This document shows, piece after piece, positions 39,029 through 51,300 of a stretch of DNA of 64,000 nucleotides (position 1 is its first letter; the number at the start of each line of letters is the position of its first letter). Where the stretch lies: the NCBI GenBank assembly GCA_030549495.1, contig JAUIRK010000728.1, forward strand, positions 326,563-390,562, in the 5' to 3' direction. A program made the position numbers and the translations under genes. Source of the DNA: Nectonema munidae. Its lineage: Eukaryota > Nematomorpha > Nectonematoida > Nectonematidae. The notes below the pieces were generated by a model. The model saw only the letters and a list, made by a program, of their open reading frames with translations, searched no databases and was not told the DNA's origin.

Positions 39029-39394
39029 TATCCCTCTACCAGTCAGATCGATCTCATAGGAAATAAAAGATAGAACTATTCATTTATTAACTTAATTAGA
39101 ATAGTTTTTTCAAATAAATATTGAATCAAATTATATTGTTATTTTATTTACGACCTCTCCTTCTTGAATTTCATTAGAATTATATTTAGTTTTTATAAAG
39201 TTTTGTTTAAGTAAATTAAAATTAAAATTTTTAAAATTTATTACTAAAATTTTATTTTATGAAAGAAAAAATAAAAAAATAAATTAAAAAAAGTAGAAAT
39301 ATTCAGTAATACATTTTTTATATTTATTTTTTTTAAATTATTTTTTAATGATAGCTTAACTGATTTTTATTTACGTTATTTCTTTAAACTCAAA

Positions 39395-42300
39395 ATGAGT
39401 GCCGAAGACGTCAGTGAGTTAAAGCAGCAGAAGATGTTTGCAAGAACATATACATATGTAAATCTAGATAAACCCAGAGAATATTCAGATTATGAAAATT
39501 ATCAAATTGAATGGGGGTATTTATAAATTATTTATAAATCCATAATCATCACATATTTTTTTTTTTATAAAATTTAATTTTTATATACAATTTTCATTTA
39601 TTTTTAACGTTGTTTAAATTTTGCATATCAATTTGTATATTGAGTAAAATATATCTAAAAATTAATGCACTTGTTTTTTCAAGAATCATGAAAACAACAA
39701 TAATAATTAGTAAAAAATTTACATTCATTCTTATTTAGAAAAGAAATATTCTAAAGTGCCTACAATATTTGATATTGAAATAGTAAAAATGAACTCAATT
39801 TATCCTAAGCTTTATTCACAATCTTGAATAGTGTGTTTATATATAGCAGTAAATGTTATAGTAATTGATTACGACTTTGTCTTAGATGCGAATTTTTGTG
39901 TCCTACCTATCTTTTAATAATTATAACTCTAAAATTTGGGATTTATATATGTTTTTAAAATGACTTCAAAGATAAAATTATTGTTATGATAAAGTTTTTA
40001 ATGCTATGATAACTATGTTCATGGCTCAAAATTTTCCCTTTTTCGAATTAAATTAACCCTTCCAGGCAGTGCCCGCGCTAAAGCAAAATTTCAATGGGGG
40101 CTGAAATGGGGCAAAGAAACACATTTGCAAAAAATTTATTTCCTTTATTACTTTATATCCTATATTACTTTGCTGAAAAGCATGAAGTACTTCTGTATAA
40201 AAACCTATAGAAATCTCATATTATACATAGACATACACCAGCATTTATATAAGATTATTGTGTACAATTTTTGCTTATTTATTTTTCCTTTAAAAAGTGC
40301 ATGGGGCAAAATCAAAAATTTTAGGGGGGGGGGGGGGAGGGGCAAAGATTAATACAGGGGGGGGGGGCACGTGCCCCAAAATTATATAGGTAGCGCGGCA
40401 CTGCTTCCAGGTCAAGTGTAACACCGCTGTCACAAGAAATAAATATCGTCTGCTTTAAATATATTATTTTTCACAAAAGTTCAAAATTCTTGATTTCAAA
40501 GGGTTAAAGGAATGCCCACTCCATGTCCATGCCCCCTGAATGTTTGTCTCTGCTCTCTTACATATAGGATTAATTTAGAACTCAAAACGGGACAAGTTTC
40601 AATGCATTTGTATGTAATTTTATGTTGGTTGAAAGATTATAAATGGAATAATATAAAAAAATATTTTAAGCACTTGATTAGATCTTCTGAAAGGCCTTGA
40701 ATGAAGTCTGAATTGTTTGATATTTAGGATGGAGGTTTTTATTTTATGCGAGAAATGCGGTGAAATTGATTTTGTATTGAAATGGATCTAGTTTATGTGA
40801 AGGAAATTTTGTTCTAAAATAATTAACAAAAGTAGTCCAATGAGTATGAGTTCAATCATGATTAGTTTGAGAAGATTCTAGTTTAGTTTTTAAATTGGAG
40901 GAAGATTTGATATTTGCCTGAAAATGGGCAAAGTCAGAGGGTGTATTGAAAGAATGTCATTTAAAGTGTTTTCGTAACTATGATTAAGTCAATATGGGAG
41001 GAAACGATTTGTTGATGAATTTAAAGAGTCGGATCTCTGGAATTATCAGCTATATGAAGGTTCATCGAAAGAAGTTGAACATCGTGTGCGTTTTTTTGTA
41101 GTACCATAGAAGGGTTCGTAAATCCTAAACATTTGAACACATCACGTGGTATTGCTAGTTGGAAATAATATTGATTATCTTAGAAAAAAGATCTCCGTGA
41201 CTACTATTGCCACATGAGTTCTGATGAAGTCTTTGTCCGGGTTACACCACGAGTAGGAAGGGAAGGCTGAGGCTCAAGGCTACTCCCTTAGCACCCGAAA
41301 ATAACGTTTATTTTTTCTTCTTTGCAGAAGGATGATTCCTCTTCTTCTGAAAGGCCGGATTTTTAGGAGCTGCAGGAGTGGAGGAGAAATAGTTACCTTA
41401 TGTTTATCCAAGAGTTGTGTAGCTGGGTGTAACTCTCCTTCCAAGTACGTTGAGAGGCATGTATGATATTGTGAGCATTCTTGTTAAGTATTGTACTATG
41501 CTTCGGTAAAAGAAGATGGGACTATTCCTTAATTATTACAAAAATAATATAATTCAACCCTGATATCACTAGTATTTTCGCGTTGGCTGCCATCAATATT
41601 TGAATAGGAGTCAAAATCAAAAAATTTAGCGATATTTTTTAAAAGCAACTTAGCGGAAACTGAACAAAAAATTAGGGTTTATTATAAATACGATTATATA
41701 ATGCTTAAAAGTATATAAATTCTGGTTGATATTGTTAATATACTAACGCCTTTTCTTCTAGATCTAAAAAATTTAGCCAATAGTAAACAAAAATCAATAT
41801 CTCAAAAAGTGATTATTTTTTCAAAACCAACGTAAATGTTTTTTTCTAATGATACCACACAATGCATAAACTCATTTAAATCTATAGGTTATGTGTTCTC
41901 AAAATAGTGGTGCTTGATTATTTATTTAGAAAGTTTTCAAAAAATGTTGATAATATGGGAATTAAAAAAATAAGTCTATAATTATACAATTCACATTCTT
42001 TGATTTTTCAAAACAGCAACTACCTTGCTAACTTTTCATTAAATACAAGAGTATAAAAAGTAATAAGTACACAAATTTTAAAACCAAATTATTGAAATCA
42101 AAAGCCAATAATTTAAAACTAATTTTTTTTATAAAAAAAATAATTGAGCCTATTTATTGCTACAAACAATAAGCTTTCATATGATATGTATACATTTCTA
42201 TAAAAAATAGAGACTACTGAACATTTTTGTCAATAAAAGGAACAATAATAATTTTTCAAAAGTATACATCATCATCTTATTATTATTGTGTATAGGTATT

Positions 42301-45300
42301 CATTACCTTATAAAACTGAATTTTTTTAGTCATTTTCATTCAAATTTTACATAATAAGTGCGGACTATGTTCTTAACATGTTTGTAAAGTTTTATCCGAA
42401 ATTTTTTTATAAGTATGTTTTTTCAAGTTTTTTGATTTTTAAATTTAAGTATATAATGGGTCTGGCAAACCGCGAAATCCATGTTGTTTCCCCCGTGGTC
42501 TTGTCAGACTACTGATATAAAGTACACGGTTATTGCACTTACTTAAAATATTGAAATACATAAATGGCTTTTTTTTTTAAAGATATGGCTATACTTAGGA
42601 ATCATAAATATTTTTGCTTAAAGATTTGAAGTTGAGGAGGTTTGAGTGAACAAGATATAGGATCTCGAAGGGAATTGGAATAGGCATCATTGCCTTATTT
42701 TATATACAGTTAAACCTCTTATATCGACCACTCTCTAATTTGACCACCTCTTTAAATCGAACGATTTTTAGAAGTACGGTTTTTTTCTATATCGTTTTTG
42801 GTGTAATTGATGTTCTCCAATTCGACCACCTCTCTATTCCGTACACCGACCACTTAAAACTGTCTCAATTTATTGATTCAACCTCTTTAAAACAATCATC
42901 TTACAAATGGTGAGAGCAACAGAGTGAATAAAGAATGTTAGGAATGTGTGATAAATCATCAAAATCAAGTTTTGAATTTTTGTATGACAAACACATGCAT
43001 ATTTTTAATTGAAGTGATCGTATTGCATCACAAACACCCCTCTGTGCTCTACTTTTAGTTTTGCTCCGCTAAATTTACTTGGTTTTATCAACCTTTTTCT
43101 GGATTTAATTCTTTCATTAGTTACTGTTGATCTAGAAGCATTTGAATGTCATTTATTGTATTTTTGCCCTTGTATTTTTTGTATTTATTGTATTTTTTAC
43201 CATTGTAAAAAAGATCGTATATAGTAAATAAAAATCAATAAAACTGGCGATTTTCAATTGTGAAAATAAATTGTTGTGTTTTTGTCTCTAGGTAATCTAA
43301 GTAGTCGTTCACAATTAACGTAAACCTATTTTTGACAAATTTTAACCTTCCTTCCCCCTCTCATGTCAACTGTTAGATTTATCATAACTTAACAAAATTG
43401 ATTTATGTAAACTTTAGGACGCCCCTCCTCTCCCAGTCTTAGTTGACGTCAATTGTGAACGACCCCTTAGACGCGAATTTTTCTGGATGTACTACAGTAT
43501 AATGTAATTTGTACAGTACTTACTGCATTAAAAATAAAGTACATTAGTTTTTATAGGTACATTTTTATTGCTTTGTGTAAAGATTTTAATTGATAAATGT
43601 ATTACAAAAATTTGTTGATTACAATTTTAGATTTAAAAATAATGAATTGTAAACGCAAAGAACGATCTTTGAAAGAAAAAGTTGAATTAATTAAAAGTAG
43701 CAGAGCCAAAAGTCAAAGACAACTTTCTGAAATTTTTATTGTCGGCAAAACTAAAAAATTTTTATTGTCGGAAAACGGAAAGAATGTGTATATTGAATAT
43801 TATGAAAATGATACAAACTCTAATAGAAAAAGAATTTTATGTGCAAATGATAATGACTAAATAGATAGAGTTATTTGGTCATGGTTCCAAAAAGCTCGTT
43901 TAAATAACTTTAATGGTAGCTAAAAATTATGATTTAAGAGACTTTAAAGCTTCTAATGGTTGTCTATTCATGATCTGTACTCGCCATAATATTAAATTAG
44001 TAAAATTTGTGGAGAAAAAGCTAAATTGTTAATGAATGGAAAAGTAAAATACCAATGGAAAAAAAGACATTTATAACATGGATGAGTTTGGATTATTTTA
44101 TCGGGCTTTGCCTGATAAAACCCTTACAGTAAAAGGTACGGATTGCAAAGGAGGTAAAAGATCAAAGGAACGCTTGACTGGTTCATTATGTGTTAATATG
44201 CTTGGTGAATTCAAATGTGTTCTTGTGATTGGTAAAGCAGCTAAACCACGCTGTTTCCGACATTTGAATCCTGAAAGCTTATCAGTAGAATGGAAATATA
44301 ATTCTAAAGCTTGGATGACAAGTAAAATGTTTGAAGAATGGATAGTTAAATTTAACAAACGTATGGAAAAACAAAATCGTAAAGTTATCTTATTCCTACA
44401 TAATGCTACTGCCCATGGAAAAGATTTGCCTAATTTGGGTAACATTAAAACAGTTTTCATTCCTGCAAATAGAACGCCCGTGCTTCAACCTTTAGATCAA
44501 GGTATTATTTTGCATATTAAAAGAAACTACAGAAAAAAATTCCTACGTAGAATTTTGAATAAAATGGATGATGAAAAAACAGCTGCAAATTTAGTTAAAA
44601 CAATTACAGTTGTGGGTGCATGTGAATGCCTTCATAAATCCATTGAAGAATGTGAACAGTTCAATGATTTTAAAATGCTTTAAAAGATGCGGCTTTGATG
44701 AAGAATATGGCTCAAATGAAGTAAGCGATCACGAAGATGTGGAATTACATAATCGTTTTGAACTTATTCTTCCAAGAAATAATATCGATGATTGTATTGA
44801 CGTTGATAATGTTGCACCGGTTATAGAAGAGTTTCCTTCCGACTGGGAAGAAAGGTTTTTTACAAATCTTTTTAATAACAATCGTAGTTTAAGTTACGAT
44901 GTTCAAACAGATGAGAAGGAAGCGGTAGAAAAACATGAAATTATGGAGAAAATAATCAAATCCAACGCAAAAAACATTCAAAAAGCGATTGATAAAGTTA
45001 ATGATGTAAAACTATTTTGTTTAGAAAAAAATTTTGTAGAAATTTATCATCTTCTATCCATGGTTGAAGAAAAATTAGAAATAAAAAGAATACAAAGTGA
45101 CTCTCTTTTGGTACAAAATAAATAACTTCCTTTTTGAAGAAAAACTGATGTTATTTTATTTATTATACTTAAAAATTTAATAAATTTTTTTGATATTCTA
45201 TAACTCGACCACCTCTCTAATTCAACCAAATTTTTCAAGTCCCTTCAGTGGTCGATTTAAAGAATATAAAACTATAATAGATTACTCGATGCTTATAGAT

Positions 45301-48300
45301 CAAAAATGTGGGTGGAATTTTTTTTCTAACAGGTTGAATATGGCTGTGTTTGTTTCTTGGAGACTTGACTGCTATTGTAACGGTAAAAACGCATTGTCTC
45401 ATTTAGAATTTAGGAGGAAAACAAATATCTTTAGTTTCAATGAAAGTTGGAATAGAGAATTTTAGAAAACGTAAAGCTGGACGAAGTGCTTCTGTTTCTA
45501 ATGATGTTATTTTATATGGGGCGAAACCATTTTCTTACGCCTACGAGTCAAGGAAGATGTTTCGTGTGCAAGAAAAATACAATAAAATGGTGTAATAAAT
45601 AAACGCTTGCATGAAAAGTGCTTTCCTTTTCATCACAAATGATCATCTTTTTTTGAATATTTTTTCCGTAGACGCCAACATTCCATTTTTGGAACATTTT
45701 ATTTCTGTCTATTTTCTTAAAGCGAATACCTTCTAAATTGAAACATAATATTAAGTGATTTTTTAGAAGTAGAATAATACTACTTTTTGAAAAAGGAATC
45801 TCAAGCAAAAGTTATAGTGGAGTTTAAAGCTCGCACCTACTCAAATCAACATCGTCATCCTTTACTTTTGTGTATATCATGAAGTTTTCATGTATACTTT
45901 CTCAGCCTTATTCTTGTAAACAAGTTAACCTATTAATAATGGAAATCTCTAAGTAATGAACACTTTTATTGAGTCCCTAGGATGTTGAATACCGATAGAG
46001 TTCGCTTCATTTTCTTCTCTTTTCTGTAGTTTAGTCTAGAATTTGAACCAAGGGAGCACAAAAATTAGTGTCCGAATATGAGATCACATAACAATCATAA
46101 GTTTTTTTCTTCTTATTGTATATGTCATATTCTATAGGTTATTTTTAGATAAAACTCTTTATGAATGCTGTTTCTAAGATAATATTGAAATTGGGTGTAA
46201 TTAAATACATGTGGATATTGGAGTCATTATTTTGAATGTTTAAATTTATTATGCCCTTTTTACTTTCGTCTTTTTTCACTTTAAATTAGAATTAAAAAGG
46301 ACGAAATTAAGGTGCGGATGGTATATGTGATTGATAAGAAGCTAGAGCTAGAAAATGCTTAAAATATTTTCCTTCAATTAATCTGTTTTAAATTTTAAAT
46401 CATAACAAGCACAATCTCTGAACAAAAATATAACAATACTTAAATGTCTTTTTTTAGTAGTTTGGAATTGTGTCTGGGAAGGTCTCTTATGAAATATCAT
46501 AACTAACCAACTTTTTCTAATAACGTAGTTTTTTCATAAAATATCAATTTTAAAATCACACTGTTTCTTAATCTACATCATAACATTAAAAAAAGTGTAT
46601 TATATTTTTTTCCTATATCATCGCAATTTTAGTGATCCCATTTTTACAGGGATAACTGAAATATCCATGCTTCTATGTCGTTCCATTTATTTGTTTTAAA
46701 ATTGAGCGTGACTTATAAATGGGCTTAGTTTGTTCCAATGATTTTTTTCATCAAGACACGCATGCATCTAGCGGTCTCCCAAGAAATTAAAATCTTTGTC
46801 TTTAAAATACTATTTCTAACTTCTCAATTTTGTAAATATTTGGAAGTTTTTTTTGTTTTTAAAAAGTAAATTTTTTTTCAGAACACAAGATGGGTTTGAA
46901 CTTATCCGAAAGCTTGGAAGAGGAAAATATTCTGAAGTTTTCGAAGGAGAAAGTTCAAACACAAATTTAGCCTATTCAAAATTTGTCATAAAAATTTTAA
47001 AAGTAAATATTTGTCTATTTCTATTCGCTTTGGATTTAATCATTTTGAATACTAATAATAACACACATAGCCAGTCAAAAAGAAAAAAATTAAACGCGAA
47101 ATCAAAATTCTTGAAAGTTTACGAGGTGGCGTGAACATTGTATCACTCATCAATGTTGTCAAAGATCCCATCGTAACATTTTCTTAATTTTCTTCGCGCA
47201 CGTTCTTTTCTTCATCCATTCTTTTCCATCCTTAAGACCCGCACTCCAGCACTGATACTCGAATACATCAACAATACAGATTTCAAAGTATGCTGCTTGT
47301 ATCATTTTTTAATCCCTTTACTTTCCAAAAAAGCCGTCTTTTCGGTTTTTTTGTTTTTCCGCCATTTTTATTTTTGAATTATTGAAACGACTAGTGTGGG
47401 ATGAATTAACCCATTTACGGCCAATGTTCCTATTTTGGAACATAAGTAATTTCATATTCGTCTGCTTTTTTCAATGACTTTGAATATAAATCGTCTGCGT
47501 TTTTTTAGATATCGTCTGTTTTGCTTGGCTTTAAATGGGTTAATTCATCCCAACACTAGTCGTTTCAGGATTGAAAAGTGAACATTTCTTTAATAGAAAA
47601 TTGTATAGAAAATATATTAACCTATTATCGATTCTATATAATTTAGTGTGCACTAATATACAGTTAATTATAATGATTATTTGGAGATTTTTTTTAAGTA
47701 CTTGAAATCAGAAACGGATAGGCAATTCTGCCGCTAACTGTCCCTTTATCTCCTCTGGCTAACTCAATAATAAGCGTTATTTTTTTAAATGTTTTATTTA
47801 ACCATATTTTGTTCTAGTGCTTGAAACGTTTGTAAAAGTTGATCTTTTTTATAAAATTGTTTTTATTTTTGTGCTTCCTTTTTTATCTAAATATTTTTTC
47901 AGGCAAATTCTTTGGGGCGATCGTCTGCGTATTTACAACCCCTATCCACCCCCACCCCCTTCGTAATATTTTGAGAATTGGAAATACTTTTATCTCTTAT
48001 TGTTTATTGTCATTTTCTCCCAAACGATCGAAGCAATAACGCCTACATGATAATAATTTCATCTTTGAAGTCATTTTAGGAATTACTTCTTATATAACTT
48101 AAAAGATGAATACATTAATCGTATATTTTTGATAATTAACCATAATGAGGACCACTGTTACACTTTCTCAAGAAATTTGCCTGCTTTAAAAAATTCGAAA
48201 AACAAAACATGATTAAAAGTAGTCTTCCTAAATTCTGATCCCCAAAACGTTAAAATTATTAAAAAATCCTTACTACCTCTTTGCCAATCTACTTATACTT

Positions 48301-51300
48301 TATTATTATTATTAAGTTAAGTATTGTTTGTAACGTTTGCACCCCTTCAGATATCGTGGTCTTGACCGGAATGCTGAGTTCAGGTCTCCCTGGACTTTCC
48401 ATCCTACTAAACGCTCAATACCGGCCATCGTTACTGCATAACTAATATAGTTTTTTTTTTAGTTTGTTGGTTGTTTGATGCGCCATCCATACATATATTT
48501 CCAGATTAGGGGCGCACATTCTCAAAATTATTGAGGGTTGGGGATTTTTTTGCAATTTTTATAATTAATGGTCTGGAAATACCACGGGAAGCATAAAATT
48601 TTTAAGCAATCCTTTAAAATAGAGTGTATACAGCTCGACAATTATTATCATAGTATTTCGAAGAAGGTTTACATAACGCATATACAAATGGTAAAAAAAT
48701 TAAATTATTGAGAGGGGGTGGGTAGGCTTTTTACCCCCCGATGTACGCCCCTGCTTGATATACATTATTTTACAAGAGTGTATGTTTCGAATATATAAAT
48801 ACAGCTGAGTGAAAAATACAATCATAACGCGAACGCTCCCATCTTGGGAAAAAATCTTAATGTCTAGTGATAGCTTGATTACTAACGGTTAGAATTGAGT
48901 CGCCAGACCTAACCGAAAAACCTCTGAATTCTACAGAGGAAGGAAACCATAATAAAAAACCCGGACAAGAAATGTAACTTATTCCTAAATATAATGATAT
49001 ACTTATAAAAGGGATATGCAATTCGTTATATATTATTGATATATAATATTTAGTACATGTTATAAAATTTGAAAAGATATAGATAATTTTAGGGCATGCT
49101 AGATAGATTAGGAACTAACTACGCCTTGAATTTGACTCCATCCCATATATACATGGTATATATGTTATCCCTAGAATATTTTACAATAGTAATATTTAAT
49201 CGGTTCTACAAGCAGACTCCCTCAGAGGCTAGATAACCGACTATACCTAACCTAGCTCGTACCATGAATCTGTTTTGGGACATAAACCTTCTACCAATCC
49301 TAAGTTGGCGGATCTAGTACTCAGAAATATAATTTTATCGCAGAATTCCCTATTTCTTAAGGGCTATTGAATATGGTTAGTCACTTAGGAATTAGGATAT
49401 TTTACCTCTTGCCAATCTACTTATACTTTATTATGGCCTTTACAAACACAGATTTCATACATTCAAATTTATCAAATGACTTAATTTTTAAACTGTAAAC
49501 TATTGAAATATGATGTGTGAAAATTGTTTCGATGAGGGAGTGCTGGAAATACCCTACTTGATATACGGCCCACTTTTTTCCTTAAAAAAAACGATTTCTA
49601 AAGTCAAGCTGAGTCTTATAATAATCGTCGACATAAAATAAAATGTATTATTGCCTTTTTCAAATCATTCAATCCTATTCTCACATGAAAAATATTTGTC
49701 AATAACCGCTAAGACAAGTCCACTAGATAGTGTCCCACTTATCTGTATTAAAATGAATATATTTTTCCATGAGTTATTGCTTTAAAAGTCACGCGTATGC
49801 ACCCCACACGTACTTACGATATTCCTCTTTCACATTCAATCCTACCGCAACTCTAGCATAAAAACAGCCTTTATTCATGTCAGTAGAAATAAAGCCTGTC
49901 AACTGGACAAGGATGTCACATGCAAAAGCCTGTTAACTTTTTTTGTGTGGCCATCGCGTATTTTGCGTACACTTTGCAAAGATCAGCTGGAGTGTCGTTA
50001 TGTTTTAAAAGAAGTGAATATTTTTTCAAAGTTATTTTAAAATCATGCAGATAACTACCGGAAATTAAAAAAATAAAATTTATTATTTGAATGAAAATCC
50101 AATGGCATTACTTTTATCCCTTATAAATTTTCATAGAAACATATTTTATTTCACTTCGCTAAACACTTGCCAGACTACAATGCCGGCCAAGGCTCACATT
50201 TTTTTCTTAACTTCTCATGCAAAGCCTTCTATTTTAACAGTATTTCTTCATTGCAGTTATGTTAGATGTGCTCACTCCCAAAGTATTCTTAAAATAGAGT
50301 AGTTTAATCAAAATCGCACCCAAATGGCCTTATGAAGGTAATGTTGGGTTAATCTGTAAATGCTGTTTTAAAATTATTTTCTTGTGTTAGTGAGGCTCTA
50401 TTATTCGATGATTGCTTGTGCATATTAACAAAAGCCAATTTTCATTTTATTCCTGCCAATAAATTCATATCAATTTTGTCTTTTTTCATTTTGTTTTTAT
50501 TGTTCAATAAAGCCAATAAATATTTTATATAATGTCAATAAAAATTCTAAACTAGAATATAGCAAAACCAATTTTTTTTACAAATTAAGTATTTAAATTG
50601 CTTCAAAAAATTCAATTTTTCGAGTTGAATCTTTTTTCATAAAAATGAATTTATTTCTGAAAAAGGAAAATATTATTTTAACAGATTTAATTTTTTCAAA
50701 AAAAATCATTTATTTTACTGTAATCATAAGCAATTTGTCCTGGTCATTATCAAGTTGCGCATGTCCGAACTTTCTATGCTGTAGGTACGCACATATGTAG
50801 TTTATTTCAAATTACTTAATTTTGCCTTCTTTTTGCTGTATAAAATGGCTTAATTTTTCATCGCTGTAAATTTAATGAATTTCATTTTTTTAGACATTGT
50901 ACTCTTCGTTCACAGATTTTGACGTTCGATACTACATGTATGAACTTCTTCTCGCGTTAGACTACTGTCATAGTCGTGGCATTATGCATCGAGATGTAAA
51001 GCCTCACAATATTATGATTGACCATGAAAAAAGAATTGTAAGCTTTTTACTCGCTTTTTTGTTCAATGTTTTTCCAACATAAAAAATATAATTTTCTCAT
51101 TTTGATTCGCTAACAAGACTGCTTATTCTTTTGGATACTTTTTATTTAATCTCTTCTACCATAAAAATTTTTCCAAGAGTAAATTTGCAGATAAAAGAAT
51201 ATATAAAGTTCCATTATATTATGTATACATTAATCTTTTAGAAACTTCTACACATCTGAACACGAGACATAAACACCGTAAACCAGGGATACCATTTCTT

